DNA from: Paenibacillus macerans
GTDB taxonomy: Bacteria > Bacillota > Bacilli > Paenibacillales > Paenibacillaceae
Length of the DNA stretch: 64,000 bases
Assembly (NCBI RefSeq): GCF_023715465.1
Contig: NZ_JAMBOE010000003.1
Span: 558,001 to 622,000, forward strand
Reading direction: 5' to 3'
Of this stretch, positions 26,678-35,567 are shown piece by piece. The translations under genes and the position numbers were made by a program. The notes below the pieces were generated by a model that was not told the DNA's origin, made no database searches, and was given only the letters and a program-made list of their open reading frames with translations. Numbering within the stretch: the first letter of the stretch is position 1; every line of letters starts with the position of its first letter.

Positions 26678-27482
26678 CGCCGGGCTCCTCCACTTTTTTG
26701 TGCTGCTTGATCAACTGTTTGACCTCGGTCAGCAGATCCTTGAAGCCTTCGAAGTCCTTCGCTTCCCAAAGCTCGTTAAACCGGCGCTGCGCGTCGATCG
26801 CCTCCGAGACGAGATGATAGAAATATAGCTGGTGAATGGCCGCGAGCAGCGATGACACGATATTGGAGTCGTCCTCAAAGCTTTTTTGCGCCAACAGGAT
26901 TTCCTGGCGGATGCTCGACATTTCGTTGTCCAGCACAAAAGCGGCCTCGGCCGCTTTCTTCAGCCGCGCGCGCATTTCCTCCGGCAGGCTTTCGCGGTAT
27001 TTGTAGTTCAGCGAGTGCTCGATCGTCGCCCAGAAGTTCATCGCCAGCGTGCGGATCTGGATTTCGGCGAGCACGTTTTTTTGCCCAAACGCGGTCTGCA
27101 CCGGGTATTCGACGATCATATGGAAGCTGCGGTAGCCGCTTTCCTTGTAGTTTGTGATGTAGTCCTTCTCGTACAGCACCTTGAGGTCTTTGCGCATGCG
27201 GATATATTCCGCCACCCGCCGGATATCCTCCACGAACTGGCACATAATGCGGATGCCGGCGATATCCTCAATGCCCGTCTCCAGATCGTCCATGGATACA
27301 TTAAGCCGTTTGGCTTTTTCTAAAATGCTGGAAATTTTTTTGACCCGTCCGGTCACGAATTCAATCGGCGCGTATTCCTCGCGTTTTTTTAGTTCGGACC
27401 GCATCGTTTTGAATTTCACTTTTAACTCCTCAACAGCTTGATCATATGGAAGCAAAAATGTTCCCCAATCTCTACTGTCCAT
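26667..27482 (-). CDS. relQ: Small alarmone synthetase RelQ/SasB (GTP pyrophosphokinase)
   Basis: 271 residues. Sequence runs such as PYDQAVEELKVKFK, PIEFVTGRVKKISSILEKA, DIAGIRIMCQFVEDI and EIQIRTLAMNFWATIEHSLN match the Bacillus SasB (YjbM) type. It transfers pyrophosphate from ATP to GDP or GTP to make (p)ppGpp and lacks a hydrolase domain. The Bacillus protein has about 211 residues; this one carries some 60 more at the C-terminus (about 212-271, helical and Lys/Glu-rich). First gene of the pair with DUF309. Confidence 0.9.
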   Translation of the reverse strand: MDSRDWGTFLLPYDQAVEELKVKFKTMRSELKKREEYAPIEFVTGRVKKISSILEKAKRLNVSMDDLETGIEDIAGIRIMCQFVEDIRRVAEYIRMRKDLKVLYEKDYITNYKESGYRSFHMIVEYPVQTAFGQKNVLAEIQIRTLAMNFWATIEHSLNYKYRESLPEEMRARLKKAAEAAFVLDNEMSSIRQEILLAQKSFEDDSNIVSSLLAAIHQLYFYHLVSEAIDAQRRFNELWEAKDFEGFKDLLTEVKQLIKQHKKVEEPGDEL

Positions 27483-27515
27483 CCCTATGCCTCCTGTCTT
27501 CTGTAACCCGGTTTT

Positions 27516-28610
27516 CTATCGGTGGTCGGCCCCCACCGCCTCGGAAATATGGCTAAATCCGTCGCGCGCAAGCAGCTCCCTCAAGCCGCGATGCAGCTTC
27601 CGGTTGATCTCCGGCCCCTCATAAATCAGCGCGGTATAAATTTCCACCAGGCTGGCGCCCGCACGTATTTTGTCATAGGCGTCGGCAGCGGAAAAAATCC
27701 CGCCCGAACCGATAATCGGCAGTCTGCCGCCCGTTTGGCGATAAACGCGGGAGACGATTTCCGTCGATCTGGCGGCCAGCGGCTTGCCGCTAAGCCCGCC
27801 GGTCTCCTTGGCGTTCTTATGGTGAATCCCTTCTCTGGAAATAGTCGTATTCGTGGCGATCAAGCCGGAAACACCGCTCTTCTCGATCGTATCGACCATA
27901 TACTCCAGCTCCCGGTCGCTTACGTCAGGGGCAATTTTCACCAGCACCGCTTTGCTTGCGCCATGTTTCTTTGCCTCCGCCGCCATCTGGTTCGTCACCG
28001 CCTGAAGCAGCGCGGACAACTCGTCGCCATGCTGCAGATTACGCAAGTCCGGCGTGTTTGGCGAACTGATGTTAACGACAAAAAAGTCCGCATACGGATA
28101 CAGCGCCGAAACGCATTTTTCATAATCGCGAAACGCCTCTTCATTGGGCGTCGTTTTGTTTTTCCCGATGTTCACGGCGACGGGAATCGGCCGCTGTTTT
28201 AACACCCCTAGCCTTGCCGCCATCTCCTCCGCGCCGCGATTGTTGAAGCCCATCCGGTTGATCAGCGCTTCCTCCGGAGGAAGTCTGAACAGCCGCGGCC
28301 TGTCGTTGCCCGGCTGCCCGACCGGCGTCACCGTCCCCACTTCCATAAAGCCGAAGCCAATGGCCGAAAAACCCTCCACCGCATCCGCGTTTTTATCGAG
28401 TCCGGCGGCGAGTCCCACCGGGGAAGGAAAATGAATTCCGAATAAATCCGTGGCAAGCTCCGGTACTTCCGGAACGCCGTACATACCGCGCATGAGGGTG
28501 AGGGCCCCCGGTATTTTGGCCGCATTATGCAAACTGTTAATGACTAGATGATGAGCATTTTCCGGATCCATCCGAAAAAAAACGGGTTTCCCCAAAAGCC
28601 GATACAACAC
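27516..28610 (-). CDS. pyrD: Dihydroorotate dehydrogenase (quinone), class 2
   Basis: 364 residues from the GTG at 28610. The protein starts LYRLLGKPVFFRMDPENAHHL, the membrane-associating N-terminal helix typical of class 2 enzymes that pass electrons to quinones. The catalytic Ser lies in NISSPNTPDLR; FMN-binding stretches are GLAAGLDKNADAV, INRMGFNN and IIGSGGIFSAADAYDKIRAG. It makes orotate in pyrimidine synthesis. The GTG was preferred because GGAGTGG lies nine bases upstream; an ATG 12 codons earlier (28646) lacks a site. Bacillus uses the NAD-linked class 1 enzyme within its pyr operon, so a solitary class 2 gene is notable. I saw no PyrR-type leader. Confidence 0.93.
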   Translation of the reverse strand: MLYRLLGKPVFFRMDPENAHHLVINSLHNAAKIPGALTLMRGMYGVPEVPELATDLFGIHFPSPVGLAAGLDKNADAVEGFSAIGFGFMEVGTVTPVGQPGNDRPRLFRLPPEEALINRMGFNNRGAEEMAARLGVLKQRPIPVAVNIGKNKTTPNEEAFRDYEKCVSALYPYADFFVVNISSPNTPDLRNLQHGDELSALLQAVTNQMAAEAKKHGASKAVLVKIAPDVSDRELEYMVDTIEKSGVSGLIATNTTISREGIHHKNAKETGGLSGKPLAARSTEIVSRVYRQTGGRLPIIGSGGIFSAADAYDKIRAGASLVEIYTALIYEGPEINRKLHRGLRELLARDGFSHISEAVGADHR

Positions 28611-28780
28611 GTTATTTGTCCACTCCGATCGCTGTTTCCTGTGCATTTTTTCTATAAACAGTTTAGCCGTTTCCGGCCGAAAAGAAAAGTTTAACCTCGC
28701 GCCATGTGAAAACCGCTACAAAGTGATGGAACTTTAAAATGAAAGCCATTACAATAGGAATATAGCAGTTGTAAAAGTTT

Positions 28781-28956
28781 GGGTTCAAAAAGTCAGGTTT
28801 TCAGCACCGAGAAGGTTGGATGAAGCTAGGGACTGAGGAGCGGAGCGTACGTTTTGGGTACGTGAGTACCGGAAGGCCCGGCTGAATTCAAGATTCGATG
28901 CCGAATACGCTCCATGTTCTTGCTTCGTGATCAAAAGCTGACTTTTTGAACTACCT
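28781..28956. repeat. MITE-like element copy 4 (short form)
   Basis: 176 bases from GGGTTCAAAAAGTCAGG to GACTTTTTGAACTACC. It is the cleanest short copy, with the inner blocks GGATGAAGCTAGGGACTGAG and GAATTCAAGATTCGATGCCG. It lies between pyrD and the small membrane protein at 28978; the remaining bases of the gap hold nothing clear. Confidence 0.85.
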
Positions 28957-28977
28957 ATAAAAGGGAGGGAATGTGAT

Positions 28978-29109
28978 TTGTCAACCAAACGTGTACCACC
29001 CACACTCCAGCAAAAAAAGGACGAAGTCAACAAGAAAGCGCTCATCTGGTCGATTTCCATCGCCGCGGTGCTTATTGTGGCAACTACCGTCCTCTTGATT
29101 TTGACGTAA
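28978..29109 (+). CDS. Small single-pass membrane protein, 43 residues
   Basis: Reading from TTG gives MSTKRVPPTLQQKKDEVN followed by one membrane helix (ALIWSISIAAVLIVATTVLL) and a stop. AAGGGAGGG stands eight bases ahead of the start. The basic N-terminus should stay in the cytoplasm. No family is recognised. It begins 22 bases after a MITE-like element, so its promoter may lie in the element. Confidence 0.65.
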   Translation: MSTKRVPPTLQQKKDEVNKKALIWSISIAAVLIVATTVLLILT

Positions 29110-29122
29110 ACTTAAAGCTTTT

Positions 29123-30580
29123 TTAGTCAAGCCAGTGATATACTCGATGGGGATTGGTCTGATCCTGGCGGTGTCCGAGCTTGAATCTTTCTTTCGGGAC
29201 GCTTTCTAAAGCGGGCAAAATCCCCTTTCCGATCGTCACCTTCGTTCCTTTTGGAGCGAGATCAAACAGTTCTTCCACGTCTTTTTTCCCCATGCGGATG
29301 CAGCCCAGTGATTCGTCTTTGCCGATGCTGTCCGGATCGTTCGTCCCGTGAATCGCGTAGTTCGTATCCGACAGCTGCATGCCGCGGCTGCCGAACTCTC
29401 CGTTGTCTCTTCCGTTCGGGTTGATTACTTTGTCCGAAATGACGAAAGAGCCTTCCGGCGTCCTGTCCCCGCCCAGTCCGACGGGATAGCTGCGGATCAG
29501 CTTATCTCCGCTGACGACGGCCAGCACATGTGCTTTCGTATCCACGATAATCTCAAACGGCTCGTTAAAATACGGTTGTTCCTCCGGGGCCAGACCTTCT
29601 TTTGTCGTGTCCGATTCCGAGCCTTGCTGTCCCGCCATGCCGGAACCGGCGTTTTGCAGCGTCTTCAGCAGCGGCCCAAAAGCCTTGACCATGACAGGAT
29701 CGCTGCCGGCAAGCCAATTGTCCGGAAAAGGGCCGGTCAAATCGTCCAGACTGGACGGCCATCCCCCCGTACCCTCTTTGTATCTCTGCATCGCCGAAGC
29801 AAGCACGCCCAGCGACTCCTGGTACGGAATCCACCGCTCGGCCGCCGCCTGCAAGCCGGAGGCGTCCGGCGGGGTACAGCGGCATGCTTCCGCGTCGTAG
29901 GATTGGATCGTCGTCGTTCCTTGATTCGGACTTTGCTCCAGTTCATAAACGACCGGCATGTCGTCCGTCCAGAGCAAATAATCGCCTTTCCGCTCCATGC
30001 CCAGCACCGCGGCATTTAGAATCGGCGCGCCGGTGCGGCGCTGCAAATCGACCAGCCCGCTCAGCGCTTCGGCCCCGGCCTGCGGCTTGCCGAAGGCGTA
30101 GCCTTGCGCGGTAAATACCGGCCCCTTGACGGCGTTCGCCGCCGCATCCGCTTTCCCCGGATTCTCGCCCGGCGGCTTGGCCGGCTTGGCATCCGGCACA
30201 GCGGGGTTCGTCTCCGCTCCCAGTTCGTTCTGAATGCCTGCCGTAGCAGATTCCGCCGTCTTTTCTCCCGGCGCATATGCCGAAGGGAGCCCGACCACCA
30301 GCAGGGCGATCAGCAGAGCGATGCCCAACTTGCGCAAAAAGCGGCCGCGTTTCTCCCGGCGCTTCGTCTCCTGCAGCAGATCGGCTTTGTAGCCCATCCA
30401 TAAATCCTCCGGAATTTTGCTCGCTTCAAAAGCTTCATAGACGCCGCCCGCCTGAATATAGCAGTAACGCGCTTTGCCCGTCTGGCCGCTCGCTTCGTAT
30501 TCCTTGCCCAGCAAATACCAGGCCATTTTATTTTTCGGGTGGTCTTCCACAAATTTTTTGAGGTAGGCTGAATCCCCCAT
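29123..30580 (-). CDS. L,D-transpeptidase (YkuD domain) with TPR-like N-terminus
   Basis: 485 residues. The first 60 resemble a TPR repeat (AWYLLGKEYEASGQTGKARYC), followed by one membrane helix (about 85-103), a Pro/Ala-rich linker and a C-terminal YkuD domain from about 340. The catalytic site is present as HGTND and SLGCIRMGKKDVEE with the nucleophilic Cys. YkuD enzymes form 3-3 cross-links or attach proteins in peptidoglycan and give beta-lactam tolerance. The topology puts the TPR part in the cytoplasm and the enzyme outside, an unusual join that could bring in an internal partner. Confidence 0.88.
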   Translation of the reverse strand: MGDSAYLKKFVEDHPKNKMAWYLLGKEYEASGQTGKARYCYIQAGGVYEAFEASKIPEDLWMGYKADLLQETKRREKRGRFLRKLGIALLIALLVVGLPSAYAPGEKTAESATAGIQNELGAETNPAVPDAKPAKPPGENPGKADAAANAVKGPVFTAQGYAFGKPQAGAEALSGLVDLQRRTGAPILNAAVLGMERKGDYLLWTDDMPVVYELEQSPNQGTTTIQSYDAEACRCTPPDASGLQAAAERWIPYQESLGVLASAMQRYKEGTGGWPSSLDDLTGPFPDNWLAGSDPVMVKAFGPLLKTLQNAGSGMAGQQGSESDTTKEGLAPEEQPYFNEPFEIIVDTKAHVLAVVSGDKLIRSYPVGLGGDRTPEGSFVISDKVINPNGRDNGEFGSRGMQLSDTNYAIHGTNDPDSIGKDESLGCIRMGKKDVEELFDLAPKGTKVTIGKGILPALESVPKERFKLGHRQDQTNPHRVYHWLD

Positions 30581-30738
30581 ACGGTTCCTCCATCAATCAA
30601 CTATTACTATTATTACTATTATTACTATATCGGCAAAACGGATGGCGTTTCTAACCCGAACTTGCGATAAAAGTGTATTTTTGCGACTTAGTACCTACAT
30701 CGATTCATCATTTCCCGGGACATTTCGGAAAAAGCAAA

Positions 30739-30774
30739 AAGCGCGGTTAGCAGGAAGTCCTGCTTTTCCGCGCT
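30739..30774 (-). terminator. Rho-independent terminator of the Bax inhibitor-like gene
   Basis: AAGCGCGG/CCGCGCTT enclosing an inner AGCAGG/CCTGCT pair; the minus strand continues TTTTTG. Just beyond (30781-30832) a second dyad, ACTATATAAG and CTTATATAGT, flanks 30 bases of unknown role. Confidence 0.75.
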
Positions 30775-30847
30775 TTAGAACTATATAAGTTGCCTGACTC
30801 CCGCCTTTTCTAGGTTCAGCTTATATAGTCGCTTGATTTAAAATTCC

Positions 30848-31588
30848 TTAATCCCGGCTGGCCAATTTCGCCAGCAGGCGAAGGATCTCCAGGTACAGCC
30901 ATACCAACGTGACCATCAAGCCAAACGCGCCGTACCATTCCATGAATTTCGGTGCTCCCCGGTGTGCTCCCTCTTCGATAAAATCGAAATCCAGCACCAG
31001 GTTCAAGGCGGCGATGATGACGATCACGACCGAGATGCCGATGCCAATCCAGTCGTTGCTGTGAAGATACGGAACCTGAATTCCGAACAAACCGAGAATA
31101 AAGCTGAGCAAATAGACGAGAGCCACGCCCCCGGTCGCGGCGATGACCCCAAGTTTGAACTTCTCCGTCGCTCTGATTAGCCGGGTCTTGTAGGCGATGA
31201 GCAAAGCTACAAACACGCCCATGGTCAAAAGAGTCGCCTGCAGCGTGATTCCATGTTGTAGCGTTTCATATTGGGCTGAAAGGGCCCCCAGGAACATCCC
31301 TTCGGCAATGGCGTAAACCGGGACCAAATACGGCGCCGTTCTCGGCACAAAGCTGACGATCAGCGCCAGGATCAATCCGACAATCGCTCCCCCGATCGCC
31401 ATCGGAATCACGTTCATCCCGTCAAAATACAGCATCCATGCGCTGAACGCGCTGCCGAGGAGAATGACCAAAGTGATAAACGATTTGTTTACCGTCCCCT
31501 CGACGGTCATCGCGTTCATTCCGGAGAAAGAATCCGGCCTGTCAAACGTATCGCTTCTTAAGGTTGGGTTACCGCTGCGTCCGATCAA
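30848..31588 (-). CDS. Bax inhibitor-1/YccA-like membrane protein
   Basis: 246 residues with seven predicted membrane helices from about 30 to 235, in the arrangement of the prokaryotic Bax inhibitor-1-like family (YPVYAIAEG-like stretch VPVYAIAEGMFLGALS and the closing WYGAFGLMVTLVWLYLEILRLL). Some relatives act as pH-gated calcium leak channels; others have no known role. The TTG at 31588 was taken as start because GGGGTG precedes it; an ATG five codons upstream (31603) has no ribosome binding site. Confidence 0.82.
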   Translation of the reverse strand: MIGRSGNPTLRSDTFDRPDSFSGMNAMTVEGTVNKSFITLVILLGSAFSAWMLYFDGMNVIPMAIGGAIVGLILALIVSFVPRTAPYLVPVYAIAEGMFLGALSAQYETLQHGITLQATLLTMGVFVALLIAYKTRLIRATEKFKLGVIAATGGVALVYLLSFILGLFGIQVPYLHSNDWIGIGISVVIVIIAALNLVLDFDFIEEGAHRGAPKFMEWYGAFGLMVTLVWLYLEILRLLAKLASRD

Positions 31589-31707
31589 AAAACAACACCC
31601 CATTTATCAATTTGTTACTATGTTATCATAAAATATTCCAACTATACTAGAACATATTGCCGTTTCCACGTGGGGCCGATCTAGCCTGCCTATTTCCGCG
31701 AAGTTCC

Positions 31708-31919
31708 CACGAAATGCACGAAATCCACGAAATGCACGAAATGCAAAAGTGCATGCGATTTTCGTCGAAACTCCTCGAAAAGGGGGGTTCAAATGCAAAA
31801 CTACAGTTCATTTCCGGTCAAAAAACTCTTTTTTATCAAAAAGCTCATAATCAGATGCACTTTTGCATTTCAGACGCTCCAAAACTGGTGATCCCTAGTA
31901 TTTGGAATGCACTTTTGCA
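31708..31919. repeat. Intergenic repeat family E (CACGAAATG tandem and TGCACTTTTGCA boxes)
   Basis: A short tandem of the 9-mer CACGAAATG/C at 31709-31743 leads into ATGCAAAAGTGCAT (31741-31754); inverted copies ATGCACTTTTGCA follow at 31855 and 31907. No gene is visible in this 450-base gap. Confidence 0.7.
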
Positions 31920-31982
31920 GTTGAACCATTCAAACTCCCCACGGCCCCCTGTCCACCCAAACCATTCCTTCAAACTGTCTGT

Positions 31983-32014
31983 AAAAAAAACAAACCCCAC
32001 CGCTGCGGTGAGGT
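31983..32014 (-). terminator. Rho-independent terminator of the ferredoxin gene
   Basis: ACCTCACCGC pairs with GCGGTGGGGT on the minus strand and is followed by TTGTTTTTTTT. Confidence 0.88.
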
Positions 32015-32040
32015 CGCCCGTTTTAACTCGCTTTCAGAAA

Positions 32041-32370
<330 letters not shown>

Positions 32371-32382
32371 TCATTTTCCGTA

Positions 32383-33690
32383 TTATTCCAATCGAGAATC
32401 AGGATCATTTCCCCGTTGTTCCCGGAGAAAATCGGTCTGCAGCGAGGTGCCGCGAATTTTGTGGTCGCGAATCAGCGCCGACGGGTCGTCGGTCAGCATG
32501 CCCGCCGTCAAAACGGCGTTTTCGCCGAACTTGTCGCGCAGCATGTCCATCACCCGCGTGAGCGATTCCCTCTTCGGCTGCTGCTCGTAGTCGAACAGAT
32601 CAAGCTGCAGCGCGGCCTCCTCTTTGGGCACCAGATTTTGCAGCGTGATGCCAAGCAGGCGAACTGGCTTATCCTCGCTCCAGTGGCGGCGGTACAGCTC
32701 GCAGGCTTCGCGGTAAATTTCCTCCGCCTGCTCCGTTACCGTCTCAAGGCTTTGCGAACGCGTAATCGTCTTCATATCCGGCGTGCGGATTGTGATTTGC
32801 ACCGTTTGTGCCATCAGCTGCTGCCGCCGCAATCTGCGGGTGACCTGATCGGCCAAATTCAGCATAACCCGCTGCACGTCTTCCATCCGGCTGATGTCCG
32901 CCGGCAGCGTCGTCGTATGGCCGATCGATTTGTTTTTCTCGCGTTCGTCAGTCACCGGAGAATCGTCGATGCCGTTCGCCGCCCGCTTCATCCAAGCTCC
33001 GGCCACGCCGAAACGGTCAATCAGCTTGTTTTCATCGGCGGCAGCCAGTTGGCCAATCGTGTAGATCCGCATCTTCTTCAGCTTCTCCGCCGTTTTGCGG
33101 CCGATGCCGAACAACTCGTTGCAAGGTCTGTCCCACAATAGGCGAGAAACGTCGCGGATTCGGAGCACCGTGATGCCATTTGGCTTCTTCATGTCAGAGG
33201 CCATTTTCGCCAGCAGCTTATTGGGAGCAACGCCGATGCTGCACGGAAGGCCCAGTTCGTCTTTAATCCGCTGCTGGATTTGGGCCGCGATTTCCAGCGG
33301 CGTGCCGAACTGCTTGGAGCCGGTAATATCCAGGTAACATTCGTCGATCGACATCGCCTGCAGCAAAGGCGTATATTTGTATGCGATGTCCATGAACGCC
33401 CGGGAATATTTGCGGTACAAATGAAAATCCGGCTGGATAACGAGCAGCTCGGGACATTTTTTTAGCCCCTGGCTGACCGTCATTCCGGTGGAAATCCCCT
33501 TTTTCCGCGCCGTGTAGGAGCAGGTGACGATGACGCCTTTGCGCAGCTCAACGCTGCCGGCCACGGCCGTGGGACGGTTCCGGTATTTTTCCGGCTCCTC
33601 CGCCTCATGCACCGAACAGTAGAAGGCGTTCATATCGACATGAAGAATGACTCTGCCCCGAGCGGGATAATAATCAGCGGCATTTTTCAC
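32383..33690 (-). CDS. dinB: Y-family DNA polymerase IV
   Basis: 435 residues from the GTG preceded by GAGGG. Palm motifs are HVDMNAFYCSV and SIDECYLD, whose acidic residues bind the catalytic metals. Helix-hairpin-helix (ELFGIGRKTAEKL) and little-finger domains follow, and QLDLFDY near residue 378 is a beta-clamp binding peptide. It performs translesion synthesis. I see no LexA box in the short space upstream. It is divergent from cimA. Confidence 0.92.
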   Translation of the reverse strand: MKNAADYYPARGRVILHVDMNAFYCSVHEAEEPEKYRNRPTAVAGSVELRKGVIVTCSYTARKKGISTGMTVSQGLKKCPELLVIQPDFHLYRKYSRAFMDIAYKYTPLLQAMSIDECYLDITGSKQFGTPLEIAAQIQQRIKDELGLPCSIGVAPNKLLAKMASDMKKPNGITVLRIRDVSRLLWDRPCNELFGIGRKTAEKLKKMRIYTIGQLAAADENKLIDRFGVAGAWMKRAANGIDDSPVTDEREKNKSIGHTTTLPADISRMEDVQRVMLNLADQVTRRLRRQQLMAQTVQITIRTPDMKTITRSQSLETVTEQAEEIYREACELYRRHWSEDKPVRLLGITLQNLVPKEEAALQLDLFDYEQQPKRESLTRVMDMLRDKFGENAVLTAGMLTDDPSALIRDHKIRGTSLQTDFLREQRGNDPDSRLE

Positions 33691-33787
33691 GTTGCTTCCC
33701 TCATTTATCATTCGTTATTCTCCCCCTCAGCATACCTTCCCAAGGAATACCGGTCAATATTGGACCATGCAATTTCGCAAAAAGCGT

Positions 33788-33816
33788 GTTACATTTAAAA
33801 AAACAGATGCTATAAT
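33788..33816 (+). promoter_or_regulatory. SigA-type promoter of cimA
   Basis: GTTACA, 17-bp spacer, TATAAT, 60 bases upstream of the start codon. The short leader has no T-box or other riboswitch pattern. Confidence 0.6.
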
Positions 33817-33876
33817 TAGAAATTAATACACTCGGTGCTTGTATTTTCATGATAACCAAAGGGGGACACTTCCATC

Positions 33877-35499
33877 ATGTCAAAGGCTTTATCCATCTTC
33901 GACACCACCTTGCGCGACGGCACTCAAAGCGAAGGCATCAGCCTGTCGGCGGACGACAAGTTGAAGATCGCCAGGAAGCTGGATCAGCTGGGTGTCCATT
34001 ATATTGAAGGTGGCATTCCGGGCAGCAACAGCAAAGACATCGAGTTTTTCAAGCGGGTCAAGGAGCTTAAGCTTCAGGCAAAAATCACCGCTTTTGGCAG
34101 CACGCGCCGGAAGGACAGCTTGGCCGAACATGATGCCAATTTGAACCGCATGATTGAGTCCGGCGTGCAGGCGGTAACGCTGGTGGGCAAATCTTGGGAT
34201 TTTCACGTTCATACCGCGCTGCAAACGACGCTGGAGGAAAACTTAGCGATGATCTACGATTCTATCGCGTATTTGAAACGTCAAGGGCTGGAGGTTATTT
34301 TCGACGCCGAGCATTTTTTTGACGGCTACAAAAAGAACCCGGAATACGCCTTGTCCGTGATGCGCAAAGCGGAGGAAGCCGGCGCCGACTGGCTGGTCAT
34401 GTGCGATACGAACGGCGGAACGATGCCGCATGAGGTGCATGATATCGTCAGCGTGCTGGCCGGTGCGATCACCGGCTCCCAGCTCGGCATTCATACCCAT
34501 AACGACTGCGAGCTGGCGGTAGCCAATTCCCTCAGCGCGGTGCGGGCAGGGGCCACGCAAATTCAAGGGACGATGAACGGATACGGCGAACGCTGCGGCA
34601 ACGCCAATTTATGTTCGATCATCCCGAATTTGCAACTCAAGCTGGGCTACCAGGTTCTCGAACCGGAGCAGCTTAAGCAGCTAACTAATACGGCGCGCTA
34701 CATTAGCGAAATCGCCAATGTGCATATGCCGGTGAATCAGCCATACGTCGGCACGGCCGCATTTGCGCATAAGGGCGGCATCCACGTATCGGCGATCCTT
34801 CGCGATTCCCGGACGTACGAGCACATCGCACCGGAACTGGTCGGCAACCGCCAGCGCGTGCTCGTCTCCGAGCTTGCCGGCCAAAGCAACATCGTGTCCA
34901 AGGCGCAGGAAATGGGCATCGACTTTGATCCGGAAAACGAGAGCACGCGGGCGGTAATCAGCAAAATCAAGGACCTGGAGCACCAAGGTTATCAATTCGA
35001 AGGGGCCGACGCCTCCCTCGAACTGCTGCTGCGCCAGGCGAACGGTGAACTCAAGGAACTGTTCGTGTTCGAATCTTTTAAAATGCTGGTGGAAAAAACG
35101 GCCGACAGACCGGTTGTGTCCGAAGCTTTTGTCAAGCTGAACATCGACGGCGCGAGCGTCTATACGGCCGCCGAAGGCAACGGCCCGGTCAATGCGCTCG
35201 ACAATGCGCTGCGCAAAGCGCTGATTTCGTATTATCCGGGATTAAAGGATATGCATTTGTCGGACTACAAAGTCCGTGTGCTCGACGACAAAGACGCCAC
35301 CGCCTCCAAGGTGCGCGTATTGATCGAATCCAAGGATTTCACCAATTCCTGGAACACCGTCGGCGTTTCGAGCAACGTAATCGAAGCGAGTTGGGAAGCG
35401 CTGGTCGACAGTATCCGGTATGCCCTGCTGGGGCTGACGAAAAGCGAGGACTACGCAGAAATCCCGTATGCCGCCGGCACGGGTTTGGTGAATCAATAA
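33877..35499 (+). CDS. cimA: (R)-citramalate synthase
   Basis: 540 residues. HMGL-like TIM barrel with FDTTLRDGTQSEGIS at the N-terminus, the metal ligands HTHND, and NGYGERCGNANL, then a C-terminal regulatory LeuA dimer domain from about 400. The pattern (VGKSWDFHV, FDAEHFFDGY) separates CimA from isopropylmalate synthase. It condenses pyruvate and acetyl-CoA to citramalate, a threonine-independent route to 2-oxobutanoate and isoleucine. AAAGGGGG precedes the ATG. It is monocistronic. Confidence 0.93.
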   Translation: MSKALSIFDTTLRDGTQSEGISLSADDKLKIARKLDQLGVHYIEGGIPGSNSKDIEFFKRVKELKLQAKITAFGSTRRKDSLAEHDANLNRMIESGVQAVTLVGKSWDFHVHTALQTTLEENLAMIYDSIAYLKRQGLEVIFDAEHFFDGYKKNPEYALSVMRKAEEAGADWLVMCDTNGGTMPHEVHDIVSVLAGAITGSQLGIHTHNDCELAVANSLSAVRAGATQIQGTMNGYGERCGNANLCSIIPNLQLKLGYQVLEPEQLKQLTNTARYISEIANVHMPVNQPYVGTAAFAHKGGIHVSAILRDSRTYEHIAPELVGNRQRVLVSELAGQSNIVSKAQEMGIDFDPENESTRAVISKIKDLEHQGYQFEGADASLELLLRQANGELKELFVFESFKMLVEKTADRPVVSEAFVKLNIDGASVYTAAEGNGPVNALDNALRKALISYYPGLKDMHLSDYKVRVLDDKDATASKVRVLIESKDFTNSWNTVGVSSNVIEASWEALVDSIRYALLGLTKSEDYAEIPYAAGTGLVNQ

Positions 35500-35503
35500 A
35501 CGT

Positions 35504-35550
35504 AAAGCGCGGGGAGCAGGAGACTTCTCTCCTGCCGCCCGCGCTTTTTT
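35504..35550. terminator. Bidirectional terminator between cimA and the TlpA-like gene
   Basis: AAAGCGCGGG and CCCGCGCTTTTTT with the inner pair GCAGGAG/CTCCTGC. Confidence 0.88.
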
Positions 35551-35567
35551 GCTGGCCAATCCCTGCT

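Noticed and set aside
33712..33876. T-box leader before cimA
   Set aside because: The leader is only about 55 bases and has no T-box sequence.
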